From: Lachnospiraceae bacterium
GTDB taxonomy: Bacteria > Bacillota > Clostridia > Lachnospirales > Lachnospiraceae
Assembly: GCA_017634975.1 (NCBI GenBank)
Contig: JAGBMJ010000097.1
Coordinates: 1 to 58,430, forward strand
Direction of reading: 5' to 3'
DNA length: 58,430 bases
Shown in pieces: positions 1 to 7,540 of the stretch (its first letter is position 1; each line of letters opens with the position of its first letter). A program made the position numbers and the translations under genes. The notes beneath the pieces were generated by a model, which searched no databases, was not told the DNA's origin, and saw nothing but the letters and a program-made list of their open reading frames with translations.

Positions 1-2
1 AT

Positions 3-380
3 GTTGGCTACAAATTACGAAGAATACCGGGAGCACTTATTGCAACGTTCGGTATGATACTGCCGTCTTTCTGTATAGTTTTTCTGATCTCACAATTCCT
101 GGAACGCTTTTTGGAGATAAAGTGGGTATCAAATGCTTTCCGGGGGATCAAAATTGCTGTTGCTATTCTAATAATGGACGCAGCAATAAAGATGATTAAG
201 AAAATGGATAAAAAACCATTCCCGATCATCATAATGATTGCCGCCCTGATCAGCATGCTTGTCATAAATTTTCTGGCCTTGCACATTTCATCTTTGGTGA
301 TACTGCTTTTGGGTGCTGTATCAGGCTTGGTCTTTTATGCGATACATAATCGAAAAGGAAAGGAGTCGGCAGTAAAATGA
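3..380 (+). CDS. Chromate transporter family protein, first half-size subunit (5' end outside window)
   Basis: The reading frame is open from the left edge, so the start lies upstream; about 126 residues are visible. It is strongly hydrophobic, with at least three membrane segments and a basic C-terminal end. It overlaps the next gene by 4 nt (ATGA at 377-380), so the two are translationally coupled. That next gene carries the diagnostic chromate-transporter N-terminal motif, and short ChrA proteins usually occur as such tandem pairs. Membrane anion transport, possibly of chromate or sulfate, is inferred from the pair; the substrate cannot be read from the sequence. Confidence 0.75.
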   Translation, partial: VGYKLRRIPGALIATFGMILPSFCIVFLISQFLERFLEIKWVSNAFRGIKIAVAILIMDAAIKMIKKMDKKPFPIIIMIAALISMLVINFLALHISSLVILLLGAVSGLVFYAIHNRKGKESAVK

Positions 381-940
381 TCTATTTAGAACTGTTTATT
401 GCTTTTTTTGAGGTCGGACTCTTTTCGTTTGGAGGGGGTTATGTATCGATACCTCTGATACGTGAGATCGTACTAACTTACGATTGGATGGATGACGAAA
501 TGATTACTCATATGATTGCTGTAAGTGAGAGTACGCCCGGTCCATTGATGGTCAATATGGCAACATATGTCGGCAGTACTCAGGGAGGGATTCTTGGAGC
601 GCTGATTGCTACACTGGCAGTTGTGCTCCCTGCGTTTCTGATAATCATATTGGTAACGGCAATATTCAGGAGATTTATCAGCAACAGATATTTTCAAGGG
701 ATGCTTAGCGGAATGAAACCATGCATTATCGGAATAATAATGGCAATGGGCATCTATATGATGGTTCAGAATTGCTGTGGAAGCATGATTTCGGGAATAG
801 ATATCATTGCGGTTCTTTTGGTGATAATACTTGGCACTGTTTTTTGGGGATCCAGAAAAATAAAGAAGAATGGAATCTCTCCAATTTTACTGATCATCAT
901 TTCTGCGGGGACCGGAATTTTCTTCTATGGTTTTAGATAA
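377..940 (+). CDS. Chromate transporter family protein, second half-size subunit
   Basis: A 187-residue inner-membrane protein of the short-chain CHR (ChrA) family. The N-terminus reads FFEVGLFSFGGGYVSIP, the hallmark of this family, followed by STPGPLMVNMATYVG, another conserved stretch, and four to five hydrophobic segments. Its start codon overlaps the stop of the upstream partner, so both are made from one transcript and probably form a heterodimer. The family exports chromate in some bacteria; in anaerobic Firmicutes the physiological substrate is usually unknown. Nothing after it resembles a strong terminator before the LUD gene promoter. Confidence 0.85.
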   Translation: MIYLELFIAFFEVGLFSFGGGYVSIPLIREIVLTYDWMDDEMITHMIAVSESTPGPLMVNMATYVGSTQGGILGALIATLAVVLPAFLIIILVTAIFRRFISNRYFQGMLSGMKPCIIGIIMAMGIYMMVQNCCGSMISGIDIIAVLLVIILGTVFWGSRKIKKNGISPILLIIISAGTGIFFYGFR

Positions 941-1023
941 ATTCTGGCACAAGCAGTATGGGGGCTGACTAAGTTTTCTAAACCACAAATGCACCCAAAT
1001 TGTGCAAAACATCCAACAATATC

Positions 1024-1053
1024 TTGTGAAAAAACGCCTATAAATGGTATAAT
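1024..1053 (+). promoter_or_regulatory. Sigma-A promoter of the LUD gene
   Basis: TTGTGA (1024-1029) and a perfect TATAAT (1048-1053) are separated by 18 nt. The start codon at 1089 follows a GGAGGG ribosome site, giving a short leader. Confidence 0.7.
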
Positions 1054-1088
1054 TTACATATCCATGGGAAGTTTAAGGAGGGAAAGAT

Positions 1089-1727
1089 ATGAACGAAAAT
1101 ATCGTAAAGCGTAATGAACTCTTGGCGCAGAAGGTGATCAAGGGGCTGGAATCCCGCAATATGAGCGGGTATTATGCGCCTACGGCCGAAGAAGCTCTGA
1201 AGAAAGCTTTAGAGCTGATCCCGCAGGGGGCTTCAGTCACCATGGGCGGTGCAATGAGTGCTCATGAGATCGGACTGGTAACGGCGCTCAAAAACGGGAA
1301 CTATGAATTTGTAGACCGTGATGCCGCAAAGACACCGGAAGAAAAACGCAAGATCATGTTAAAGGGCTATGACGCGGATTTCTTTCTGACCAGCGCAAAT
1401 GCCATGACGGAAGACGGAATTATGGTGAATATAGACGGTAATTCGAATCGTGTTTCCATGATCGCGCAGGGGCCGAAAAAGGTGCTCTGCATTGTGGGGA
1501 TGAATAAGATCTGCGATGATGTGGACGGCGCAATGAAGCGTGCGAGAAATGTGGCGGCCCCCATCAATGCGCAGCGCTTCGGATTACAGACACCTTGCGC
1601 AAAGACAGGCTCATGTATGAACTGCAAGTCGCCGGATACGATCTGCTGTCAATTCCTGATCACAAGATTCTCCAGACACAAGGATCGGATCCATGTGATA
1701 CTGGTAGGCGAACCGCTGGGATTCTGA
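1089..1727 (+). CDS. LUD domain protein (lactate utilization LutC/YkgG-like)
   Basis: A 212-residue cytoplasmic protein of the LUD superfamily (DUF162). Visible features are an N-terminal helical region (AEEALKKALELIPQGASVTMGGAMSAHEIG), the central ADFFLTSANAMTEDG block and KKVLCIVGMNKI, all typical of stand-alone LutC-like proteins. A C-terminal group of cysteines (TPCAKTGSCMNCKSPDTICC) is common in clostridial members and may bind metal or be redox active. LutC proteins take part in L-lactate oxidation with LutA/LutB, but those partners are not adjacent, so the role here is unproven. It has its own promoter and a strong GGAGG site, so it is probably monocistronic. Confidence 0.85.
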   Translation: MNENIVKRNELLAQKVIKGLESRNMSGYYAPTAEEALKKALELIPQGASVTMGGAMSAHEIGLVTALKNGNYEFVDRDAAKTPEEKRKIMLKGYDADFFLTSANAMTEDGIMVNIDGNSNRVSMIAQGPKKVLCIVGMNKICDDVDGAMKRARNVAAPINAQRFGLQTPCAKTGSCMNCKSPDTICCQFLITRFSRHKDRIHVILVGEPLGF

Positions 1728-1734
1728 AATGCAC

Positions 1735-1762
1735 TTGAATTTTGGTTCCCATATATTATAAT
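1735..1762 (+). promoter_or_regulatory. Sigma-A promoter upstream of the RHH gene
   Basis: TTGAAT (1735-1740), a 16-nt spacer and a perfect TATAAT (1757-1762). The RHH start lies 28 nt downstream. Confidence 0.6.
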
Positions 1763-1790
1763 CGGTATATAGACGAAAGTGAGGTGCAGA

Positions 1791-1970
1791 ATGCCCAGGA
1801 GAGAAGGAGCCGGAAGGCCGAAGCTGGATGATCCCAAAGCAAATAAGGTTAGTATGAGACTTTCCAATGAGGATCTGGCACGATTCGAGGCATATGCCAA
1901 AAAGTATGGCCTATCCAAAGCGGACACCCTAAGAAAAGCAGTCGATGAACTGCTCAAAAGGGACAGGTAG
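1791..1970 (+). CDS. Small ribbon-helix-helix (CopG/Arc-like) protein
   Basis: A 59-residue basic protein. The stretch NKVSMRLSNEDLARFEAYAKKYGLSKADTLRKAVDELL has the beta strand, helix, turn and helix expected of an RHH DNA-binding domain; such proteins are antitoxins or small repressors. The ATG at 1791 is preferred over the in-frame GTG at 1779 because GAGGTG at 1781-1786 is correctly spaced for it. No toxin-like gene follows directly. Downstream comes a short overlapping frame at 2005-2118 (37 codons, with its own AGAGAGGTG site) and then the DUF2130 gene. An autoregulatory repressor is likely but the target is not visible. Confidence 0.65.
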   Translation: MPRREGAGRPKLDDPKANKVSMRLSNEDLARFEAYAKKYGLSKADTLRKAVDELLKRDR

Positions 1971-2071
1971 ATTAGTTGTTCCTTGCCTTAAGAGAGGTGA
2001 AAGTATGGCTATCCGGAGAGGCAAAGCAACTTATAGAGACACGTCTTTTGCAATTTCGAAAGGAGTTTTCT

Positions 2072-3277
2072 ATGGCAGAATTGAAGTGCCCGCATTGCGG
2101 GCAGGCGTTTACTGTTGACGATACAGAGCTCAGTTCAATTATTCAGCAGATAAGAGATAAGGAGTTCGAGAAGGATCTCAACTCTAGAGTTAGTGAGCTT
2201 GAAGAGCATATGCAGGAGAAACATGAGCTTGAACTGGAAGCTCAAGAAAGTGAGATAAAGCTTCAGGTTAAGGAAACTCATGAAAAAGAGCTGCAAAAGC
2301 TTAAGGATCAACTAAAAAAAGCTGAGGACAAAGCGCAGAAGTTACAGACGCAGCTGGATGCAACAGAAGATAAGAAGACAATTGCAGTAATGCAGGCTGT
2401 TAAGAAGGTTGAAGAAGAAAAACGCGATCTTGAAAACGAGCTTGCAAAGGAAAAGGACAAGGGAAAACTGCTTCTTGAGCAGAAAGATGAGCAGATTGCC
2501 TATTACAAGGACCTGAAGACCCGAATGTCAACTAAGATGGTTGGTGAAACACTAGAACAGCATTGTGAAATTCAGTTTAACCAACTTAGAGCAACGGCTT
2601 TCCGAAATGCGTATTTTGAAAAGGATAATGATGCTCGTTCCGGAAGTAAGGGTGACTATATATATCGTGAATGTGATGAAAACGGTGTCGAAATAATTTC
2701 CATCATGTTTGAAATGAAGAATGAGATGGATGAGACATCCACAAAGCATAAGAATGAGGATTTCTTCAAGGAACTCGATAAGGATCGCAGGGAGAAGGGC
2801 TGTGAGTATGCGGTGTTGGTTTCTTTGCTTGAAAACGAGAGCGAGTTGTATAATGCCGGCATCGTAGATGTATCATATAAGTATGACAAGATGTATGTTG
2901 TAAGACCGCAGTGCTTTATCCCTATAATTACGCTCCTTAGAAACGCAGCGATGAATGCCTTAATGTATAAGCAGGAGCTTGCGGTGGTTCGTAATCAGGA
3001 TATCGATATTTCCAATTTTGAGGATAGTTTGCTAAAGTTTAAGGATGACTTTAGCCGCAATTACGAGATCGCGCATTCTCATTTTGACAAAGCAATAGAC
3101 GAGATTGACAAGACAATCCAGCACTTGGAGAAAGTAAAAAAGGAACTCCAGGGGTCTGACAATCAGCTTAGAATTGCGAACAATAAGGTTGATGAGGTCA
3201 GCGTTAAGAAACTGACAAAAGGCAATCCGACTATGCAGGCGAAGTTTGATGAACTGAAGAAAAGTAATAAAAAGTAG
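2072..3277 (+). CDS. DUF2130 domain protein with N-terminal zinc ribbon and coiled coil
   Basis: About 401 residues. The start at 2072 is chosen because an AAAGGAG site precedes it and the protein then opens with the usual [10 protein letters not shown], a CxxC half zinc ribbon. Residues ~35-160 are a long charged coiled coil rich in Glu, Lys and Gln. The remainder (from about [21 protein letters not shown]) is the DUF2130 domain, containing [15 protein letters not shown] and an EMKNEMD segment that recalls the nuclease-like D-ExK arrangement proposed for this family. Function is unknown; the family is scattered among accessory genes. The gene body is AT-richer than the core genes later in the window, which fits acquisition. 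Confidence 0.75.
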   Translation: MAELKCPHCGQAFTVDDTELSSIIQQIRDKEFEKDLNSRVSELEEHMQEKHELELEAQESEIKLQVKETHEKELQKLKDQLKKAEDKAQKLQTQLDATEDKKTIAVMQAVKKVEEEKRDLENELAKEKDKGKLLLEQKDEQIAYYKDLKTRMSTKMVGETLEQHCEIQFNQLRATAFRNAYFEKDNDARSGSKGDYIYRECDENGVEIISIMFEMKNEMDETSTKHKNEDFFKELDKDRREKGCEYAVLVSLLENESELYNAGIVDVSYKYDKMYVVRPQCFIPIITLLRNAAMNALMYKQELAVVRNQDIDISNFEDSLLKFKDDFSRNYEIAHSHFDKAIDEIDKTIQHLEKVKKELQGSDNQLRIANNKVDEVSVKKLTKGNPTMQAKFDELKKSNKK

Positions 3278-3313
3278 ATATGGTAAGAAAAAAATTGAAG
3301 ATTTATTTTATGA

Positions 3314-3340
3314 GGGGACGGTTCGCGAAGGACCATCCCC
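3314..3340. repeat. Imperfect palindrome of the GGGGACGG type
   Basis: GGGGACGGTTC ... GGACCATCCCC form a short hairpin after the DUF2130 gene. Related GGGGACGG cores recur at 5473-5498, 7325-7349 and 33876-33949, so this is one member of a dispersed palindromic element. Confidence 0.55.
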
Positions 3341-3378
3341 ATTTACAAGCAATTAAACAGTGTTATCATTAGTGATTG

Positions 3379-3410
3379 GAGGACTGTGCTCAAACAGTCC
3401 TCTTATTTTT
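3379..3410 (+). terminator. Rho-independent terminator after the DUF2130 gene
   Basis: Perfect stem GAGGACTG / CAGTCCTC (3379-3386 and 3395-3402), 8-nt loop, followed by TTATTTTT. Confidence 0.8.
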
Positions 3411-3472
3411 AAAAATAATAGTTGACAAATGCAATAAATGCGAATATCATCAAACAAAAGGCGGAAGAGTCA

Positions 3473-3922
3473 ATGGATAAAATACAACAGCTTCGTGAAT
3501 ATACAAGAGAATTAGAATGTCATCTGGACAATATAAATCAAGCGGATTGCTGTCAATGTGGTGCCAGCAAGGCCGAGTGCTTTTTGATTGTAGAGATTGG
3601 GCGCAAACCGGAAATCGGTATTAAAGAACTAGCCGGGATATTGAAGGTGGACAAGAGCGGGGTGAGCCGAAGCGTTGAAGAACTGGTGAAAAAAGGATTT
3701 GTTACAAGGGAACCATCGAAGACAGACAGGCGCAGCGTTGTTCTGAAACTTACCGAGAGTGGAAATGACAGATTCACAAAAATCGAGAAAGACATGTATA
3801 TAGAGTATAAAAAGGTCTTTTCAATGATCAAGAAGAGCGATCAGGACAAAGTCCTGGAGGCGCTGCGAATATATAATGAAGCATGCAGAAAAGTGGAAGA
3901 CCGGGAAAATAAAGATGAGTGA
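3473..3922 (+). CDS. MarR-family transcriptional regulator with cysteine cluster
   Basis: About 149 residues. The winged-helix region contains IGIKELAGILKVDKSGVSRSVEELVKKGFVTREPSKTDRRSVVLKLTESG, the MarR recognition helix and wing with the conserved DRR. Before it lies ADCCQCGASKAEC, four cysteines in 11 residues, so the protein may sense redox state or a metal. The ATG at 3473 (GGAAG upstream) is preferred over the TTG at 3422, because the TTGACA around that TTG looks like a -35 element. The last 8 nt overlap the downstream C_GCAxxG_C_C gene, so the two are co-translated and the regulator probably controls it. Confidence 0.8.
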   Translation: MDKIQQLREYTRELECHLDNINQADCCQCGASKAECFLIVEIGRKPEIGIKELAGILKVDKSGVSRSVEELVKKGFVTREPSKTDRRSVVLKLTESGNDRFTKIEKDMYIEYKKVFSMIKKSDQDKVLEALRIYNEACRKVEDRENKDE

Positions 3923-4367
3923 GAATAATAAGCGGGATAGGGCATTAGAATATTTTTCCGCAAAAATGCACTGTTCACAGTCGGTGCTGGCGGCATTTTC
4001 AGAAGAGTGTGGGATATCGGAAGAGCAGGCTTTCCGACTCGGATCCTGCTTTGGAGGCGGGATGCGTAAGGGAGAGGTTTGTGGAGCGTGTACAGGAGCA
4101 CTTATGGTATTGGGGCTTTTGTATGGTGAGACACACCCTGGAAATAAGGAAGAGCGCGAACTCTCAAATAGCATAAATGATCTTATGATGAGTCGTTTTA
4201 AGGAAGCAAACGGATCTTACAAATGTAATGATCTTCTTGGATATGATATTTCTACTCCAGAGGGAGCGCAGAAGGCCAGAGTGGAAGGATTATTTACAGA
4301 GTTTTGCCCTAAGATGGTTGCAAGTGCAGTGGATATTTTAGAAGGAATCCTAGAGGAGATGGATTGA
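3915..4367 (+). CDS. C_GCAxxG_C_C family (putative redox) protein
   Basis: A 150-residue protein matching the C_GCAxxG_C_C family, with CSQSVLAAF near the N-terminus, GSCFGGGMRKGEVCGACTGALMVLG in the middle and a late conserved Cys in FCPKMV. The regularly placed cysteines suggest a redox or metal-binding protein; no enzyme activity is established for the family. The start is set by the MSENNKRDRALEYF N-terminus and its overlap with the MarR stop. Adjacent MarR/C_GCAxxG_C_C pairs suggest a small oxidative or metal response unit; this is inference. Confidence 0.8.
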   Translation: MSENNKRDRALEYFSAKMHCSQSVLAAFSEECGISEEQAFRLGSCFGGGMRKGEVCGACTGALMVLGLLYGETHPGNKEERELSNSINDLMMSRFKEANGSYKCNDLLGYDISTPEGAQKARVEGLFTEFCPKMVASAVDILEGILEEMD

Positions 4368-4470
4368 TGATATCCGCGCATAGAGACGCGGAGAAGACTT
4401 GAGGATATCTGCACGCAGAGGTGTGGATAAGACAAATGAGAGAAAAAAATACAAACAGGAGGATAAAAAA

Positions 4471-4908
4471 ATGCAATTTGAAACATTACAGAAAGACATG
4501 ATCGCAGCAATGAAGGAGCACAACAAGGCAAGAAAGGATGCCATTTCTTCGGTGATCCAAGCGGTTAAAAAGGTAGCGATTGATGAGGGACATCGGGACG
4601 ATATCGGTGAAGAACTGGTAGACCGTGTTATTTTGAAGGAATTAAAATCCGTAAAGGAGCAGATCGATACCTGCCCTGCAGGCAGAGATGAGCTTAAGGC
4701 GGAGTATCAGTTCCGTTATGATGTGATCAGTGAGTATGCGCCCAAGCTGATGAGCGCAGAGGAAGTGGAGGCACTGCTCAAAGAAAAGTTTGCAGAAGTG
4801 ATCGCCACCAAGAACAAAGGCCAGATCATGAAAGCAGTGATGGCAGAACTAAAGGGGAAAGCGGACGGTAAGGTCATCAACGAAGTTGTAGCGAAGCTTT
4901 GCAGCTGA
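4471..4908 (+). CDS. GatB/YqeY domain-containing protein
   Basis: A 145-residue cytoplasmic protein of the YqeY family, homologous to the tRNA-binding tail domain of GatB. The sequence shows the family pattern: MKEHNKARKDAISSVIQAVK, then an Asp/Glu-rich middle with VDRVILKELKSVKEQID, and a C-terminal segment KGQIMKAVMAELKGKADGKVINEVV. A strong AGGAGG at 4458-4463 fixes the start. The 100 nt before it contain partial repeats of 'GATATC(C/T)GC' and no clear gene. The role is probably linked to amidation of Glu/Asp-tRNA or to tRNA metabolism, but is not established. Confidence 0.9.
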   Translation: MQFETLQKDMIAAMKEHNKARKDAISSVIQAVKKVAIDEGHRDDIGEELVDRVILKELKSVKEQIDTCPAGRDELKAEYQFRYDVISEYAPKLMSAEEVEALLKEKFAEVIATKNKGQIMKAVMAELKGKADGKVINEVVAKLCS

Positions 4909-5061
4909 AGGATAGGACCGAAGACACCCTGACGGATCTTCTGAACGGAAGTCCTAATTAAAGCGGGAAAGCTACGGCATCTTTGTATAGCTTCTGAAGC
5001 GTATGGATAAATATGGCAAGGCTCTCGCGGTTGTCTGGCTTGTGGGTGCAGAGGACGCAGT

Positions 5062-5415
5062 GAAAGCATCGGAATTCAAGAATTATACGAAATCCGATGC
5101 TTTTTTCTTGTAAAGCTGGCGAGAAAAGCATCGGAAATTGAGATTTTTGCGAATTTTGATGCTTTTTTCTTACGGAGCGAGCGCGAAAAGCATCGGAAAT
5201 TGAGATTTTTGCGAATTCTGATGCTTTTTTCTTGCGGAGTGGGCGAGAAAAGCATCGGAAATTGAGATTTTTGCGAATTTTGATGCTTTTTTCTTGAGAA
5301 GCTGGGGAGGAAAGCATCAGAAATTGAGATTTTTGTGAATTCTGATGCTTTTTTCTTGAGAAGCTGGGGAGGAAAGCATCGGAATTCAAGAATTATGCGG
5401 AATCCGATGCTTTTT
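5062..5415. repeat. Array A: six tandem ~62-bp palindromic units
   Basis: Six copies start at about 5062, 5124, 5186, 5248, 5310 and 5371. Each has a core AAAGCATC(A/G)GAAATT ... GAATTCTGATGCTTTTTT that folds into a ~15-bp stem, then a spacer of the type CTTGAGAAGCTGGGGAGG. Both arms end in A/T runs, so each unit looks like a bidirectional intrinsic terminator. First and last units share a variant loop (TTCAAGAATTAT) different from the four inner ones (TGAGATTTTTG). The unit period is constant. The preceding 4909-5061 contains no recognisable gene. A related array lies on the other side of the Fic gene. Confidence 0.9.
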
Positions 5416-5424
5416 GCTTTTTCG

Positions 5425-5498
5425 GCCGAGGTGATCAGGGGGATAGGAAACAGAGGAAACTACGGGCAGAAGAACCACAAGGTCCGTCCCCGTGGTTT
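5425..5498. repeat. Conserved 74-bp tail of array A (GGTCCGTCCCC element)
   Basis: Starts GCCGAGGTGATCAGGG and ends GGTCCGTCCCCGTGGTTT; it contains the inverted repeat AACCAC (5473-5478) / GTGGTT (5492-5497). A nearly identical 76-bp copy follows array B at 7274-7349, so array plus tail behave as one composite repeat. Confidence 0.85.
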
Positions 5499-5501
5499 CC
5501 A

Positions 5502-5742
5502 ACAGCCATCTACGCCCAGGCAGATGATGAAGGAGGGAAACTGGGTGTCAGGGTGCAGACTTCAAACGTCAGCGATCCGACCTTTGAAGAGGCGGCTACG
5601 AATATCATGATCGACAAGGCTCTTGAAACGGGAGAAAATGGAACTGAAAGGGACTATCTTCTTGAAAGATTTTCGAGAAGGTGGTCTTGAACAGGCAACT
5701 AAGAAACTTGTAGGTCGACTTGATTTACTACCTAAAAAATGA
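5502..5742 (+). pseudogene. Probable gene remnants between array A and the Fic gene
   Basis: Two overlapping frames look protein-like but lack proper starts. One runs to a stop at 5690 and includes LGVRVQTSNVSDPTFEEAA and NIMIDKALETG; it has no start codon with a ribosome site. The other, 5638-5742, encodes MELKGTIFLKDFREGGLEQ and ends LLPKK. They may be pieces of one gene broken by a frameshift near 5640-5690. The family is not recognised. The remnant shows the ground next to the Fic gene has been rearranged. Confidence 0.35.
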
Positions 5743-5760
5743 TAATATTTAGGTAGTAAA
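5724..5760. promoter_or_regulatory. Perfect 13-bp inverted repeat upstream of the Fic gene (probable operator)
   Basis: TTTACTACCTAAA (5724-5736) and TTTAGGTAGTAAA (5748-5760) are exact complements around an 11-nt AT-rich centre, 22 nt before the ATG. Because the Fic protein ends in a winged-helix-like domain, autoregulation at this site is a reasonable inference. Confidence 0.6.
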
Positions 5761-5781
5761 TTGTTCTTTGGGGAGTTAAGT

Positions 5782-6834
5782 ATGCATAAATATGACTATT
5801 CATTTTTGAAAGACACTATTCCAGGGAATATAGTTGGTCTTGCTGATATAATAGCCGATTTAAAATCCCGTGAAGAGTTTCGCAAACTCCAATATAGTGA
5901 AACATTTGAAAGCCTCAGACAGAAAGCAATAATTGAATCTGTAAAAGGCAGTAACGCTATTGAAGGTATAGTAACAACAGATGACAGAATACGAGATATC
6001 GTTGCCGGAGCAGTTCCTGTAACGCATGATGAGATGGAGATTTCAGGATATAAGGACGCTTTGAATCTCATCCATACCACATACATGGATCTTGACCTGT
6101 CAGAAGATGTGATATGTCTTTTTCATAAAACAATAGAGGAAGAGACAAATCGTCTGGAAGCCGGGCATTATAAGAAAACAAACAATTTTATAATGGAGTA
6201 CGGTCCGGATGGAAACAGGCGTGTGAGATTCAAACCTGTTTCGGCGAAAAACGTACAAAATGACATGGAACAATTGATATTGGCGTATTATGAGGCAAGA
6301 CAAGATTCAGAGATACCATCCCTTCTGCTTATACCGTGTTTTGTTCTGGATTTCTTGTGCATACATCCATTTCTTGATGGAAATGGTCGTGTTTCAAGAC
6401 TTATAACCGTTCTATTGTTATATATATCGGGATATGATATCGTCAGATACATTTCATATGAGGGACAGATCAACAAATACAAGGCCGGTTATTACGAGGC
6501 ACTGCAAATATCATCGGAATCATGGCATGAGAACAAGAATGATTATGTGCCATTCATCATAAATTTCATGCAGATTTTATATAGATGTTATAAAGATCTG
6601 GACGAGTCTTTTACAGACATATCCCTTAAAAAGGCAAAGAAATCCGAGCGTGTTGAAAGCATATTGCTTGGTGCAATCGTTCCGATATCTAAACAGGATA
6701 TTATGCAAAAAGTTCCTGATATAAGCGTGAAAACAGTAGAATTAGTACTTGGCAAAATGTTGAAAGAAAAAAAGATAAAAAAAATAGGAACGTACAAAGA
6801 TGCACGTTACACAAGAAATGATGATGTGCGATAG
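5782..6834 (+). CDS. Fic family protein (AMPylator-type) with N-terminal inhibitory motif
   Basis: About 350 residues. The catalytic motif HPFLDGNGRVSR is intact (HPFxDGNGRxxR), so AMP transfer or a related nucleotidyl transfer is expected. The N-terminal helix contains KGSNAIEGI, matching the (S/T)xxxE(G/N) inhibitory motif of class II Fic proteins, so activity is probably self-restrained. The C-terminal ~70 residues (ESILLGAIVPISKQDIMQKVPDISVKTVELVLGKMLKEKKI) look like a winged helix. ATG 5782 follows GGGGAG and is preferred over the TTG at 5761. The gene is AT-rich and sits between two repeat arrays, consistent with an acquired module. No separate antitoxin gene is visible. Confidence 0.88.
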   Translation: MHKYDYSFLKDTIPGNIVGLADIIADLKSREEFRKLQYSETFESLRQKAIIESVKGSNAIEGIVTTDDRIRDIVAGAVPVTHDEMEISGYKDALNLIHTTYMDLDLSEDVICLFHKTIEEETNRLEAGHYKKTNNFIMEYGPDGNRRVRFKPVSAKNVQNDMEQLILAYYEARQDSEIPSLLLIPCFVLDFLCIHPFLDGNGRVSRLITVLLLYISGYDIVRYISYEGQINKYKAGYYEALQISSESWHENKNDYVPFIINFMQILYRCYKDLDESFTDISLKKAKKSERVESILLGAIVPISKQDIMQKVPDISVKTVELVLGKMLKEKKIKKIGTYKDARYTRNDDVR

Positions 6835-6891
6835 TGGGTTTTATTGGAATATATTCCAGAATTGCCCAAACAAAATAATAGAAAAGTCATA

Positions 6892-6967
6892 GGAACCGTG
6901 TATCATTACATAAATATTAAGTAATGTAACAATATTGTAACGGTACACGGTTCCAAGGTTTCTTTTT
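6892..6967 (+). terminator. Long hairpin with T-run after the Fic gene
   Basis: GGAACCGTGTA (6892-6902) pairs with TACACGGTTCC (6944-6954), with an inner CATTAC/GTAATG pair, followed within a few bases by CTTTTTTT. The right arm with its flank (TGTAACGGTACACGGTTCC, 6936-6954) recurs exactly at 15166-15184, so it is also a dispersed repeat. Confidence 0.6.
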
Positions 6968-6980
6968 TTGTGGCCGGGGG

Positions 6981-7271
6981 AAAGCATCAGAAATTGAGAT
7001 TTTAGCGAATTCTGATGCTTTTTTCTTGCGGAGCTGGGGAGAAAAGCATCAGAAATTGAAATATTTGCGAATTTTGATGCTTTTTTCTTGCGGAGCTGGG
7101 GAGAAAAGCATCAGAAATTGAGATTTTAGCGAATTCTGATGCTTTTTTCTTGCGGAGCTGGGGAGAAAAGCATCAGAAATTGAGATTTTAGCGAATTCTG
7201 ATGCTTTTTTCTTGCGGAGCGGGCGAGAAAAGCATCGGAAATTGAGATTTTTGCGGAATCCGATGCTTTTT
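6981..7271. repeat. Array B: five tandem ~62-bp palindromic units
   Basis: Five copies start at about 6981, 7042, 7104, 7166 and 7228, with the same core (AAAGCATCAGAAATTGAGAT ... GAATTCTGATGCTTTTTT) and spacer (CTTGCGGAGCTGGGGAG) as array A. The last unit is the CGG/CCG variant. Array B is closest in sequence to the inner units of array A, and together the arrays contain 11 units on the two sides of the Fic gene. Confidence 0.9.
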
Positions 7272-7273
7272 CA

Positions 7274-7349
7274 GCCGAGGTGATCAGGGGGGATAGGAAA
7301 ACAGAGGAAATCACGGGCGGAAGAACCATAAGGTCCGTCCCCGTGGTTT
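7274..7349. repeat. Conserved 76-bp tail of array B
   Basis: Nearly identical to 5425-5498, from GCCGAGGTGATCAGGGG to GGTCCGTCCCCGTGGTTT. It shows that the two arrays are copies of one composite element in the same orientation. Confidence 0.85.
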
Positions 7350-7403
7350 GTGACGCCTGATGTTGCAATTGAAAAAACATTGAATATAAATTCAACAAAA
7401 TGC

Positions 7404-7432
7404 TTGACAAATGATTTGACGATGATTATAAT
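7404..7432 (+). promoter_or_regulatory. Consensus sigma-A promoter of the flavoprotein gene
   Basis: Perfect TTGACA (7404-7409), 17-nt spacer and perfect TATAAT (7427-7432). The following leader to 7540 is A-rich, with repeated ATCAA/ACCAA motifs, and ends in GATGGAGGT. A TetR gene follows the flavoprotein and is a candidate regulator of this promoter. Confidence 0.9.
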
Positions 7433-7540
7433 GAACCCATAATCAATGAACGAAGATTCAATGAAATAAAAAACCAAACAAGAAAAACCAATAACCAAAC
7501 CAATTCAACCAAATAACAAAAACCAAGATGGAGGTTAACT

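Noticed and set aside
3422-3472. Upstream TTG start for the MarR gene
   Set aside because: TTGACA at this point looks like a -35 element and there is no ribosome site; ATG 3473 fits better.
5062-7271. CRISPR array
   Set aside because: Repeat units are palindromic along their whole length and the 'spacers' are nearly identical to one another; there are no cas genes.
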